A DNA stretch of 64,000 bases from contig CAKTXA010000011.1 in NCBI GenBank assembly GCA_934631005.1, positions 3,747 to 67,746 on the forward strand, given 5' to 3'. The position numbers and the translations under genes are program-made. Shown piece after piece: positions 26,152-34,541 of this stretch. How positions within the stretch are numbered: position 1 is the first letter of the stretch; every line of letters starts with the position of its first letter. A model generated the notes under the pieces. The model saw only the letters and a list, made by a program, of their open reading frames with translations. It was not told the origin of the DNA and ran no database searches. This DNA is from an uncultured Oscillospiraceae bacterium (GTDB taxonomy: Bacteria; Bacillota; Clostridia; Oscillospirales; Oscillospiraceae).

Positions 26152-27186
26152 TCAGTCGGTGAGCTTGCGGCAGCTCTGCTGGATGGACAGATGGTGCGGC
26201 AGCTCGATGCGTACGGGGTCGGTGTGCTTGCCGTCCATGCGGTCGTTGAGCAGGATGGCCGCAAAGCGGCCCAGATCGTACTTCTGCATATTCACCGTGG
26301 TCAGCTGCGGCTCGATGAACGAGCTGAGCTCCACGCCGTCGTGCCCGGCCACGGAAATATCCTCCGGGATGCGGATGCCGTTGCGCTTGAGCGCGCTGAT
26401 CGTGGCCACAGCGCAGCTGTCGGTGGAGCAGATGATCGCGTCCGGCAGCCGTACGCCTGAGGCGAGGAACCGTTCGATCGCCTCATAGGCGCACTCGGCG
26501 GTCAGCTCCACGTTCAAGCACAGCTCCGGCTCCAGCGGCAGGCCGTGGTGCTTGAGCGAGTCGCGGTAGGCGTCAAAGCGGGATTCGTTGATGACCGGGC
26601 CGTTCTTTTTCGGGATCACGCCCAAAAACGCGATGCGCCGGTGGCCGATGCCGATGAGATAGTCCATTATGTCGCGAATGGCGTGGTAGGAGTTGCACAC
26701 GACCTGATCCATCGGAAAGTCCAGCGGGTTGAGCCCCGCGTAGACGATGTTGCGCGTGAGCGTGTGCAGAAAGCGGATCTTCTCCTGCGAGATACGGCCG
26801 AGGAGAATGATGCCGCTGTAGCGCGAACACTCGGTCTCCAGCGCGCGGATCGACTCGTCGATGCCGACGGCGGAGAGCATCTGCGCCAGACGGCAGTTGT
26901 ATTTCTGCAGCTCCATCTGGATGCCGCGCATGATCTCGGCGTAGACATAATCGGAATACGTATACGCCTGCCCGGACAGGATACACAGGATCTGCCGGTT
27001 CGGCTGTACCACCGCCTCCGGCGCCGCGCCGCCGTAATAGCCCAGCTGCGCCGCCGCCTGCTGCACACGCTCGGCCGTGGCCTTGCTGGCGGGCTTACGG
27101 GTGTCGTGGCTGAGCACGCGCGATACCGTGGACACCGACACCCCGGCCAGCGCCGCGATCTCATAGAGCTTGATGCGATCGCCCAT
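26152..27186 (-). CDS. LacI-family transcriptional regulator, probable controller of the 27-41 kb locus
   Basis: A 344-residue repressor. The N-terminal helix-turn-helix and hinge are classic (LYEIAALAGVSVSTVSRVLS, then KATAERV), followed by a sugar-binding-protein-like effector domain (LLGRISQEKIRFL, VVCNSYHAIRDIMDYLIGIGHRRIAFLG and VAGHDGVELSSFI). I choose ATG 27186, nine bases after GGAG; a TTG at 27192 would be three bases away. It is divergent from the transporter and catabolic locus starting at 27430, and the shared intergenic region carries two matching palindromes. This suggests it senses the locus substrate or an intermediate, which LacI ligands usually are. Confidence 0.93.
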   Translation of the reverse strand: MGDRIKLYEIAALAGVSVSTVSRVLSHDTRKPASKATAERVQQAAAQLGYYGGAAPEAVVQPNRQILCILSGQAYTYSDYVYAEIMRGIQMELQKYNCRLAQMLSAVGIDESIRALETECSRYSGIILLGRISQEKIRFLHTLTRNIVYAGLNPLDFPMDQVVCNSYHAIRDIMDYLIGIGHRRIAFLGVIPKKNGPVINESRFDAYRDSLKHHGLPLEPELCLNVELTAECAYEAIERFLASGVRLPDAIICSTDSCAVATISALKRNGIRIPEDISVAGHDGVELSSFIEPQLTTVNMQKYDLGRFAAILLNDRMDGKHTDPVRIELPHHLSIQQSCRKLTD

Positions 27187-27255
27187 TTCCAATCACTCCA
27201 AAATTCCAAAAATATTTCACAAAAACAGAAAATGCTTTTTATGCAATTATTATAG

Positions 27256-27268
27256 CCAAATAATTTGG
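27256..27268. promoter_or_regulatory. Candidate operator 1 (CCAA-N5-TTGG)
   Basis: CCAAATAATTTGG is a perfect palindrome around its centre and is followed by AT, as in operator 2 (TTGGAT in both). It lies 24 bases before the -35 of the transporter operon and in the leader or promoter zone of the divergent LacI gene. Confidence 0.5.
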
Positions 27269-27291
27269 ATGTGTCAACCCGTGAAAATCCA

Positions 27292-27320
27292 TTGACAATG
27301 TACAAATTCTTCTGTAAACT
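27292..27320 (+). promoter_or_regulatory. Promoter of the 27-41 kb transporter/catabolic locus
   Basis: Consensus TTGACA (27292-27297), exactly 17 bases, TAAACT (27315-27320). It is flanked by operator 1 upstream and operator 2 downstream of the start site. Confidence 0.75.
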
Positions 27321-27382
27321 CAGGCTATGCACCGGCTATTTTTGTACCACTTCACAAAAGCAGCCGTGCAAGCACAATTACC

Positions 27383-27405
27383 GTTATCCAACAATTTTGG
27401 ATAAC
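27383..27405. promoter_or_regulatory. Candidate operator 2 (extended palindrome)
   Basis: GTTATCCAA, CAATT, TTGGATAAC: nine perfect base pairs. The core CCAA-N5-TTGG is shared with operator 1, 132 bases upstream. It lies in the leader about 60 bases after the predicted transcription start, where a bound LacI dimer could loop to operator 1. Confidence 0.55.
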
Positions 27406-27429
27406 AAGGGAAAATTAGGAGGACACGAA

Positions 27430-28644
27430 ATGAAAAAGAGTACAAAGATCCTGGCAGTTCTGCTGAGCCTGATCATGCTGATCGGTATGCTGGCAGGCTG
27501 CGCCGGCAAGAACGCCCCCGCTGAGACCCCCGCTGCCGCGGAAACGCCCGCTGCCGAGGCCCCCGCCGCCGAGACCCCGGCCGAAGGCACTTCGGAAGAG
27601 CCCGCCGCCACCTCGCTGGGCCTGACCCCGCTGGCGGAGCGGACGACCATCGACCTTGGTTACTTCTCCGGCGCGCTGTACAGCGCGATCGTTTACGGCG
27701 CCGACCAGAAGGGCTGGTTCGACGAGGTCGGCATCGACCTGAACTATCAGTCCTTCAGCGCGGGCCCCGCCATGATGGAAGCCAACGCCAACTGGGACAT
27801 CGGCCTGGCCGGCGGCCCGGGCGCGCTGAGCGGCCTGGTGGGCTATGACATCCACTGCATCGCCGTGGTCGACCACGAGGTCGAGCAGCGCCTGTATGTC
27901 CGTCCCGACTCCGCCATCGCGCAGTCCGGCAAGGGCCACATCGAGGGCTATCCCAATATCATGGGCACCCCCGACGACTGGAGAGGCACCACGTGGATCA
28001 TGCCGGTCGGCACGACCATCTATAAGGTCTTTGTCGACACGCTGGGCAAGCTCGGTCTGACGCTGGACGATGTGACGGTCATCAACATGGACGTCTCCAG
28101 CGCGAAGTCCGCGTTCCTCGGCGGTCAGGGCGACGGCATCGGCTGCTGGAACACCATCTCCTTCGCCGTGGCCGACGAGGGCTACCCCATCGCCGCCAGC
28201 TCTGAGGACGGCAGCATCCTGCCCTCCACCATCGTGGCAACGCAGGACGGCCTGACGAACAAGTTTGACGCCATCGAGAAGTTCCTCGAGGTCTTTGTGA
28301 AGGCGCAGGACTATTTCTCCGCGCATCACGACGAGTACGCCGCCTATAACTACGAGACCTGCAACGAAGAGGGCGTCACCTGCACCGAGGACTCCTCGGC
28401 CCGCTTCATCGAGACCTACGCCTTCATCCCCGGCGACGAGATCATCAAGAATGCTCTGACCATGGTCGACGACGCCAACGGCAGCGGCCAGGTGTCCGTG
28501 ATGGCGTCCGATCTGCTGGGCATGATGGACTTCTTCATTGAGCTCGGCACCTACACCAAGGAAAACCGCGCACATATCCTGGACAACAACCTCATCGACA
28601 GCAGCGTTGCGCAGGCTGTCGCCGCCGACCTCGGCATCCAGTAA
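27430..28644 (+). CDS. TauA/SsuA-like ABC substrate-binding lipoprotein
   Basis: A 404-residue lipoprotein with lipobox LAGC followed by a long Ala/Pro/Glu/Thr linker, then a type II binding fold of the NitT/TauT class (TIDLGYFSGALYSAIVYG, NWDIGLAGGPGALSGLVG and FLGGQGDGIGCWNT). This class delivers small polar anions such as sulfonates, nitrate, riboflavin precursors or pyrimidine precursors to TauC/TauB-type importers. The AGGAGG site precedes ATG 27430. It heads the locus; a strong hairpin lies between it and the first permease. The ligand is not predictable by eye. Confidence 0.87.
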   Translation: MKKSTKILAVLLSLIMLIGMLAGCAGKNAPAETPAAAETPAAEAPAAETPAEGTSEEPAATSLGLTPLAERTTIDLGYFSGALYSAIVYGADQKGWFDEVGIDLNYQSFSAGPAMMEANANWDIGLAGGPGALSGLVGYDIHCIAVVDHEVEQRLYVRPDSAIAQSGKGHIEGYPNIMGTPDDWRGTTWIMPVGTTIYKVFVDTLGKLGLTLDDVTVINMDVSSAKSAFLGGQGDGIGCWNTISFAVADEGYPIAASSEDGSILPSTIVATQDGLTNKFDAIEKFLEVFVKAQDYFSAHHDEYAAYNYETCNEEGVTCTEDSSARFIETYAFIPGDEIIKNALTMVDDANGSGQVSVMASDLLGMMDFFIELGTYTKENRAHILDNNLIDSSVAQAVAADLGIQ

Positions 28645-28686
28645 GCACGATCCCGGCAGATACCCCGCGAATTCCCAGCAAACGAA

Positions 28687-28716
28687 CATCCTGCGCTCCT
28701 TGCGGAGCGCAGGATG
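28687..28716 (+). other. Intercistronic hairpin after the binding-protein gene
   Basis: CATCCTGCGCTCC, loop TTGC, GGAGCGCAGGATG: a perfect 13 bp stem without a T run. As in the liv operon, it stands between the binding-protein gene and the permease gene, and probably sets the expression ratio by mRNA protection or partial termination. Confidence 0.65.
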
Positions 28717-28752
28717 CTCCCGCTGATCACTCCGCTCTGAGAGGTAGTTCAT

Positions 28753-29580
28753 ATGAACAAGAAACAACGGAACAACAAAACCGTACTGCATCGCGGCGAC
28801 AAGGCGAGCCCCTATACCTACGCCATGCTGTCGATCGCGGGCGTGCTCTCATTTCTGCTTTTGTGGCAGATCGTCACCGACACCGGGCTGGTCTCGTCCC
28901 GCTATCTGACGCAGCCCGTTGAGCTGGTCAAGCTGTTTTTTGCAAAATTCACGGACACGCAGCCCGAGGGCGCAACGCTGCCGATGAACATCGCCGCCAG
29001 CTTGAGGATCGCCGTCATCGGTCTGGTGCTGGCCATCGTCATCGGCGTGCCGATGGGCTGGCTGATGGGCTGGTATCCCAACATCGACGCGTTCGTGAAG
29101 CCTGTATTTGAGATCATTCGCCCCATCCCGCCCATCTCGTGGATCCCGCTGACGATCGTCTGGCTTGGGATCGGCATCGGCGCCAAGGCGTTTATCATTT
29201 TCTTCTCCGCGTTCATCCCCTGCGTCATCAACTCCTACACCGGCATCAAGCAGACGAGCCCCATCCTCATCAATGTCGCCAAGACGTGCGGGGCCTCGAA
29301 CTTTACCATCTTCCGCAAGGTCGGCATCCCCTCGTCGCTGCCGGTCACGTTCGCGGGCATCCGCGTGGCGCTCGGCAACTCCTGGTCTACGCTCGTGGCG
29401 GCGGAGATGCTGGCGGCCAACGTCGGCCTCGGCTACATGATCCAGATGGGCCGGATGTTCGCCCGCCCGGACATCATCATCCTCGGCATGGTCGTCATCG
29501 GCGCGCTGGGCGCGCTGTTCGCCGTCATCCTCGGCGCGCTGGAAAAGTGTTTTGTGAAAGGACGGAACACGAATGGCTAA
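28753..29580 (+). CDS. TauC/SsuC-like ABC transporter permease (first)
   Basis: A 275-residue permease of the BPD_transp_1 type with about six spans. The coupling EAA region is seen as AKTCGASNFTIFRKVGIPSSLPVTFAGIRVALG. The PIPPISWIPLTIVWLGIGIGAK segment is characteristic of the NitT/TauT permeases. Its last eight bases overlap the next permease gene. Most such transporters have one permease gene used as a homodimer; here two different ones point to a heterodimer. Confidence 0.92.
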   Translation: MNKKQRNNKTVLHRGDKASPYTYAMLSIAGVLSFLLLWQIVTDTGLVSSRYLTQPVELVKLFFAKFTDTQPEGATLPMNIAASLRIAVIGLVLAIVIGVPMGWLMGWYPNIDAFVKPVFEIIRPIPPISWIPLTIVWLGIGIGAKAFIIFFSAFIPCVINSYTGIKQTSPILINVAKTCGASNFTIFRKVGIPSSLPVTFAGIRVALGNSWSTLVAAEMLAANVGLGYMIQMGRMFARPDIIILGMVVIGALGALFAVILGALEKCFVKGRNTNG

Positions 29581-30379
29581 GCAAACGAAAAAGCTCTCGG
29601 ATAAGAAATTTTTGAGTAAGGACCGGCTGCTGCGCACATTTTTGTCGCTGCTGTCGCTGGCGCTGCTCGGCTTCCTGTGGTTCTATGTCTCGTACCACTA
29701 TCCCAAAATGATCCCCACGCCCGCGGCCGTGTGGGCCAAGTTCCTCAACGTGCTGGAAAAGCCGATCATGCGCGTTTCCTATTGGGGTCACATCCTTGTG
29801 AGCCTGCGCCGCATCCTCATCGCGCTCATCTGCAGCTGGGTGCTCGGCATCAGCTTCGGCACGCTCATCGGCTGGAACAAGAAGATGAACGCCTTCTTCG
29901 GCTCCATCTTTGAGATCATCCGCCCCATCCCGCCGCTGGCGTGGATCCCACTCATCACGATCTGCTTTGGCATCTCGGAATTCCCCAAGATCCTGATCGT
30001 GTTCATCGGCGCGGTCATGCCGGTGGTCATCAACTCCCGTGCCAGCCTGCAGGGCGTGGACCGCGCGTATCTGGACGTCGGCGTCGCCTTTAACGCGACT
30101 GAGGCGCAGATCATCAAGGAGATCGCGCTGCCCGCCGCGCTGCCGGTGATCTTTGCCGGTATCCGCACATCCACCAGCGTCGCGTGGACGGTCGTTCTGG
30201 CGGCGGAGATGGTCGGCGCGAACGCCGGCGTCGGCTTCCTGGTCGTCCGCGGCATGGACGGCGACGATATGGCGCTCGTGCTGGTCGCCATGATCACCAT
30301 CGGCGTGATCGGCGCGCTTTTGTCGGTGCTTACTTCGATGATAGAAAGGATCATTTGTCCATGGATGGAAGAACTGTAA
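29573..30379 (+). CDS. TauC/SsuC-like ABC transporter permease (second)
   Basis: A 268-residue paralogue of the preceding permease with the same layout: PIPPLAWIPLITICFGISEFPK, then DVGVAFNATEAQIIKEIALPAALPVIFAGIRTS and VLAAEMVGANAGVGFLVV. It overlaps the first permease by eight bases and the ATPase start overlaps its stop (TAATG), so the three are co-translated. Together they probably form a heterodimeric channel. Confidence 0.92.
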   Translation: MAKQTKKLSDKKFLSKDRLLRTFLSLLSLALLGFLWFYVSYHYPKMIPTPAAVWAKFLNVLEKPIMRVSYWGHILVSLRRILIALICSWVLGISFGTLIGWNKKMNAFFGSIFEIIRPIPPLAWIPLITICFGISEFPKILIVFIGAVMPVVINSRASLQGVDRAYLDVGVAFNATEAQIIKEIALPAALPVIFAGIRTSTSVAWTVVLAAEMVGANAGVGFLVVRGMDGDDMALVLVAMITIGVIGALLSVLTSMIERIICPWMEEL

Positions 30380-31122
30380 TGCTGAAACTCGTCAATGTCA
30401 GCAAGACATTTGACAACAAGGGCACGCCGCATCCGGTCGTTCAGGACGTGAGCCTCGACGTCTACGAAAATGAGTTCGTCGTTTTTCTCGGCCCCGGCCA
30501 GTGCGGCAAGACCGTGATGATCAACATGATCGGCGGCCTGCTGCCGGCAACGGACGGGCAGATCTTTGTAAAGGACGAGCTGGTCACGGGCAGCGACCCG
30601 CGCGTGGGCATGGTCTTTCAGTCCACGTCGCTGCTGCCGTGGAAAAACGTGATGGATAATGTCGACCTGGGGCTGAAATTCCAGGGTGTCCCCAAAAAGG
30701 AGCGCCGCGAAAAGGCGCAGAAAAACATCGACCTCGTCGGTCTGAGCGGCTTTGAAAAGGCGTATCCGCGGCAGCTGTCCGGCGGCATGAAGCAGCGCGT
30801 GGGCATCGCCCGCGCCTACACCTACGACCCGGAGGTGCTGCTGATGGATGAGCCGTTCGGCGCGCTGGACGCGCAGACGCGCTATGCCATGGAGGAGGAG
30901 CTTGCCCGCATCTGGCAGAGCCAGAAGCGCACGTGCGTGTTCGTCACGAACAACATCGAGGAGGCCGTGTATCTCTCCGACCGGATCGTGCTGTTCAGCG
31001 AATGCCCCGCCCGCATCAAGAAGATCTACGAAAACCCGCTGCCCAGACCGCGCGACATGATCTCCAGAGAGTTCATCGAATTCCGGAAGCTCGTTTCGGA
31101 CAACACCGATCTGGCGCTGTGA
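30379..31122 (+). CDS. TauB/SsuB-like ABC transporter ATPase (canonical)
   Basis: A 247-residue ATPase. Walker A is GPGQCGKT (GxxxxGKT preserved, although GPSGSGKST is usual), signature LSGGMKQRVGIARAY, Walker B VLLMDEPFGALD, and the H-loop position reads VFVTNNIEEAVYLSD, with Asn where His is usual. I prefer ATG 30379 (MLKLVNVSKTF), whose codon overlaps the permease stop; ATG 30361 is possible. The Asn in place of the switch His and the altered partner ATPase suggest an asymmetric pair. Confidence 0.9.
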   Translation: MLKLVNVSKTFDNKGTPHPVVQDVSLDVYENEFVVFLGPGQCGKTVMINMIGGLLPATDGQIFVKDELVTGSDPRVGMVFQSTSLLPWKNVMDNVDLGLKFQGVPKKERREKAQKNIDLVGLSGFEKAYPRQLSGGMKQRVGIARAYTYDPEVLLMDEPFGALDAQTRYAMEEELARIWQSQKRTCVFVTNNIEEAVYLSDRIVLFSECPARIKKIYENPLPRPRDMISREFIEFRKLVSDNTDLAL

Positions 31123-31134
31123 TAAGGAGTAGCT

Positions 31135-31890
31135 ATGCAAAGAGACGATGACAGAAAAGTAAAGGTCCGCGTCCAGAACCTCACGAAGAAATTCGGCGAC
31201 CTTCTGGTGCTGGACAATGTTTCCTTCGATATTAAGCAGGGGGAGTTCGTCTGCGTCGTCGGCCCGACCGGCTGCGGCAAGACGACCTTCCTGAACCTGC
31301 TGACCAAGCTGATCGAGCCGACGTCGGGCTCGCTGACCATCGACGGCGAGCCCGCGAACCCCAAAAAGCACAACATCGCCTTCGTATTCCAGGAGCCGTC
31401 GTGCTACCCGTGGAAAAACGTGGAGGAGAACATCCGCTTCGGTCTGGAGCTGAAAAAGCTCCCCAAGGCCGAGATCGCCGGGCGCGTGGACCGCATCCTC
31501 AAGCTGCTCGGCATGGAAAAATTCCGCAAGTCCTATCCCAACGAGCTCTCCGCCAGCTCCATGCAGCGCATCATCATCGGCCGGGCGTTTGCCATGCAGC
31601 CGGATCTGCTGCTGATGGACGAGCCATATGCGCAGATGGATCTGAAGCTGCGCTTTTATCTGGAGGACGAGGTGCTGCGCCTGTGGCGCGAGATGGGTAC
31701 CACGGTCGTATTCATCACGCACAACGTGGAGGAGGCGGTGTACCTCTCCGAGCGCATCCTGGTGCTCACGAACAAGCCCGCCGGGATCAAGGAGAACATC
31801 GTCAACACCCTCCCCTATCCGCGCGACGTCACCTCGCCGGAATTCATTGAACTGAGAAAACACGTAACCGAACAGATCAAATGGTGGTAA
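31135..31890 (+). CDS. TauB/SsuB-like ABC transporter ATPase with degenerate signature
   Basis: A 251-residue ATPase with a good Walker A (GPTGCGKTT), Walker B (LLLMDEP) and switch His (VFITHNVEEAVYLSE). However, the ABC signature LSGGQ is replaced by LSASSMQ and the D-loop is YAQMD instead of FGALD. Heterodimeric ABC exporters commonly have one such degenerate site; it is less usual in importers. With the preceding ATPase it probably forms one active and one inactive ATP site. It is 12 bases downstream and in the same operon. Confidence 0.9.
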   Translation: MQRDDDRKVKVRVQNLTKKFGDLLVLDNVSFDIKQGEFVCVVGPTGCGKTTFLNLLTKLIEPTSGSLTIDGEPANPKKHNIAFVFQEPSCYPWKNVEENIRFGLELKKLPKAEIAGRVDRILKLLGMEKFRKSYPNELSASSMQRIIIGRAFAMQPDLLLMDEPYAQMDLKLRFYLEDEVLRLWREMGTTVVFITHNVEEAVYLSERILVLTNKPAGIKENIVNTLPYPRDVTSPEFIELRKHVTEQIKWW

Positions 31891-31903
31891 AGGAGTTTTG
31901 ATC

Positions 31904-32665
31904 ATGGAAAACAAGTATGCAGGTCTTTTGCAGGGACAGGTCGCGCTCATCACCGGCGGTGCGCAGGGCATCGGCGGCGCGGCGGCCACGGCATTTTCGA
32001 TGGCGGGCGCGAAGGTCTTTATCGTCGCCCTCGGGCAGGACGCGATCGACAAAAAGGTCGCCGAGATCCGCGCAAACGGCTTTGAGGCCGCGGGCTATGA
32101 GTGCGACGTGACCGACTACGAAGGGATGCAGGTAGCCGTCCAGAAGTGCGAGGCGCTCTACGGCAAGCTCGACATCCTCTACGCAAACGCGGGCGTAGTG
32201 CTGCAGCGCAAGAGCATTCTCGACAGTGACGTCGCCAGGTGGAAAAAGACCATCGAGATCGACATGATCGGCGGCTACATCACCGCCAAGGCGGCGCTGC
32301 CGCTGCTGCTGAAAAACGAAAACGGCGCAAAGATCCTCTTCACCGGCACGGGCCGTGGCCGCCGCGGCGGTACGGACCTGTCCGACTACTCCTGCGCCAA
32401 GGCGGGCCAGTGGATGCTGGCGCGGTGCCTGGCGATGGAGCTGCGCGAGCACAATATCTGCGTCAACGAGATCATCCCCGGTCCCGTCGACACCGCGCTC
32501 AACAAGACCGACGACGGCACGGTCGCCAACAAGGACCTGACCTCCAGCGGCGAGATCAACAAGTCCCCGGAGGCGCTGATGGACATTATGATGTTCGTCG
32601 CCACGCAGTCGAACGTCACCGGCCCCACGGCGCAGTCCTTTGCGCTCAACCGCCGCGAGATCTGA
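31904..32665 (+). CDS. Short-chain dehydrogenase/reductase (SDR) with atypical catalytic Ser position
   Basis: A 253-residue classical-length SDR. The cofactor motif TGGAQGIG is at about residues 16-23, with NAG at the usual NNAG place (LYANAGVV). The active site has Tyr162 and Lys166 (YSCAK). The residue 13 places before Tyr, normally Ser, is Thr149 in FTGTGRGRRGG. The SDR may oxidise or reduce a hydroxyl group of the imported compound. I choose ATG 31904, eight bases after AAGGAG; a TTG at 31898 is closer. It lies between the importer and exporter genes. Confidence 0.85.
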   Translation: MENKYAGLLQGQVALITGGAQGIGGAAATAFSMAGAKVFIVALGQDAIDKKVAEIRANGFEAAGYECDVTDYEGMQVAVQKCEALYGKLDILYANAGVVLQRKSILDSDVARWKKTIEIDMIGGYITAKAALPLLLKNENGAKILFTGTGRGRRGGTDLSDYSCAKAGQWMLARCLAMELREHNICVNEIIPGPVDTALNKTDDGTVANKDLTSSGEINKSPEALMDIMMFVATQSNVTGPTAQSFALNRREI

Positions 32666-32688
32666 GCGGCTGCACATTTCATCAGGAT

Positions 32689-33444
32689 ATGAACCTGCTG
32701 CAACTACTGAGCACCGGCATGGCGCTGTTCGTGTCCATGTCCATCGAGTGCATCACAGGCTTCGGCGGCGCCGTGCTGGCGATGCCGGTTTTGACGATGT
32801 TTCTGGACGTGGACAGCGCAGTGGCCCTGATGGCGATGATCTCCGGCGTGAACGGCGCGCGCATCTATCTGCAAAACCGCGGAAAAACAGATCGCGCGAT
32901 CCTGCGCACCGTGCTGCTGTTCGGCGGCTGCGGGCTGCCGGTGGGAATGCTCCTGGGGGGCATTCTGCCCGAGCGCACGCTCAAGGTCATCCTCGGCGGC
33001 TTTGTGGTTGCAGTTTCCTTAAACATGCTGCTGCGGCCGGGCGATCCGGAAAAAGCGGATGAGCCGTCCGCGCTGCGGCGCGTGCTGGAGCGGCTGTCGC
33101 TGTTCGCGGGCGGTATTTTCCACGGCGCGTTCAGCTGCGGCGGCCCGCTCATTGTCATCTACGCCGGGCGGCGTCAGCGCGACAAGGCGCTGCTGCGCAA
33201 CACGCTCACGCTCGTCTGGTTCCTGTTCTCCGCGGCCATTCTTGTGAAGGATCTGGCCGTGGGAGGGATCTTCACGCGGCCGCTGCTCGTGCAGTTCGCG
33301 TGCGCGCTGCCGTTCTGCATCGCGGGCGCGTTCGTGGGTGGGTGGCTGCATAAGCGCGTCTCCGTCACGTTTTTCGCGGCGCTCACGCGGTTTCTGCTGC
33401 TCCTGTCCGGCGCGATGACGCTTATTACGACCTTACTCAAATAG
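32689..33444 (+). CDS. TauE/SafE-family anion exporter
   Basis: A 251-residue membrane protein with about eight spans in two homologous halves. The N-terminal GFGGAVLAMPVLTMFLDVDSAVAL and the second-half GAFSCGGPLIVIYAGRRQRDKALLRNTLTLVW are typical of TauE/SafE (DUF81). Known members export sulfite, sulfoacetate or other organosulfonates. In this locus it would expel the end product of the imported compound. The ribosome binding site is poor (CAGGAT), and the start 23 bases after the SDR stop implies coupling. This gene is the strongest pointer to a sulfonate. Confidence 0.87.
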   Translation: MNLLQLLSTGMALFVSMSIECITGFGGAVLAMPVLTMFLDVDSAVALMAMISGVNGARIYLQNRGKTDRAILRTVLLFGGCGLPVGMLLGGILPERTLKVILGGFVVAVSLNMLLRPGDPEKADEPSALRRVLERLSLFAGGIFHGAFSCGGPLIVIYAGRRQRDKALLRNTLTLVWFLFSAAILVKDLAVGGIFTRPLLVQFACALPFCIAGAFVGGWLHKRVSVTFFAALTRFLLLLSGAMTLITTLLK

Positions 33445-33460
33445 AAACGAGATTTTACCT

Positions 33461-34525
33461 ATGAACGATCATACATCCGAACTGAACGACCTCATCCGCA
33501 TCTCGCGCTACGCGGGGATGCGGGAGGATTATGTGCAGTCCAGCGGCGGAAACACCTCCGTCAAGCTCCCCGACGGCACCATGCTCATCAAGGGCCTCGG
33601 CATCCAGCTGGCAGACGTCAGCGAGACCTTCGGCTGGGCGCATATGCGCTGCGACGTGTTCCTGGAGCACTTTTTAAGCAGCGAGGGGCCCAGCTGCGGC
33701 GCGCGGGAGGAGGCGGAGCTGCAGGAGCGTGCGTTCCTCTCCGGCTGCCGCCCCGCCATCGAGACGTATTTCCACGCCCTGACCGGGCCGGTCACGCTGC
33801 ACACGCACCCCACGCTCGTCAACGTCCTCACCGCCCGCAAAGGCGGGATGCAGACGCTGCGCACGCTGTTTCCCGACGCGTACTTTGCCGACTACGCCCC
33901 GCCCGGCCTGCCGCTGGGCGTTGCGGTCTGGCGGGCGCTGAAAAGCGCGTTCCAGCCGGGCGGCCACGGCGTAAACGGCGTCATTTTCCTGAAAAATCAC
34001 GGCGTGATCGTCAGCGGCCACACGGCTGACGAGGTCATCGCCCTGCATGAGCGCGTCATGGCCGTCATCACCGCGGCGCTCGGCTGCGACAGCCGCGCCG
34101 ACGATCTGGCCACGGCGCTCTACACCGCGCTGGAGCGCGCCGGGATGGCGCAGAAGATCGTCCTGCGCGCCACGAACGCCACGGTGCTGCGGAACCTGCG
34201 GTATTTGGAGCAGTCCTATGTGTTCTGCCCGGACGCGCTGGTGTTCTGCGGCTGGTCGGCGCTGCGGCTGGACGAGGCCGACCCCTGCCCGCAGCTGACG
34301 CGGTACGCGGCCGAGCACGGCTTGCCAGAGCTGCTTCTGTGGCGCGATCAGCTCTACGTCACAGCAGACAGCGTCAAAAAGGCCAAGGAGATCGAGAGCG
34401 TGGCCGCGTTCTGCACAGAGGTGCTGCGGCTGAACGGGGGGTATGAAATGGACCTTCTCAGCGCGGACGACTGCGCGTACCTTAGCGATTGCGAATCGGA
34501 AAAATATCGGAAAACAATGCAGTAA
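33461..34525 (+). CDS. Class II aldolase family protein, long form
   Basis: A 354-residue zinc-dependent aldolase-like protein, longer than FucA/AraD types (about 220). It resembles the N-terminal aldolase part of RhaEW/YuxG bifunctional proteins: QSSGGNTSVKLPDG, the HTHP zinc pair in LHTHPTLVNVL, and FLKNHGVIVSGHTADEV. In RhaEW the second half is an SDR; here an SDR is encoded separately two genes upstream. It could split a ketose derivative to a three-carbon ketone plus aldehyde. ATG 33461 has only a weak site. The TPI-like gene follows after 16 bases. Confidence 0.83.
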   Translation: MNDHTSELNDLIRISRYAGMREDYVQSSGGNTSVKLPDGTMLIKGLGIQLADVSETFGWAHMRCDVFLEHFLSSEGPSCGAREEAELQERAFLSGCRPAIETYFHALTGPVTLHTHPTLVNVLTARKGGMQTLRTLFPDAYFADYAPPGLPLGVAVWRALKSAFQPGGHGVNGVIFLKNHGVIVSGHTADEVIALHERVMAVITAALGCDSRADDLATALYTALERAGMAQKIVLRATNATVLRNLRYLEQSYVFCPDALVFCGWSALRLDEADPCPQLTRYAAEHGLPELLLWRDQLYVTADSVKKAKEIESVAAFCTEVLRLNGGYEMDLLSADDCAYLSDCESEKYRKTMQ

Positions 34526-34541
34526 TGCAGGAGCTTTGACT

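Noticed and set aside
30184..30378. N-terminal extension of the first importer ATPase to 312 residues
   Set aside because: The extension is Arg/Gly/Asp-rich, overlaps the permease gene in another frame and has no homologous character.
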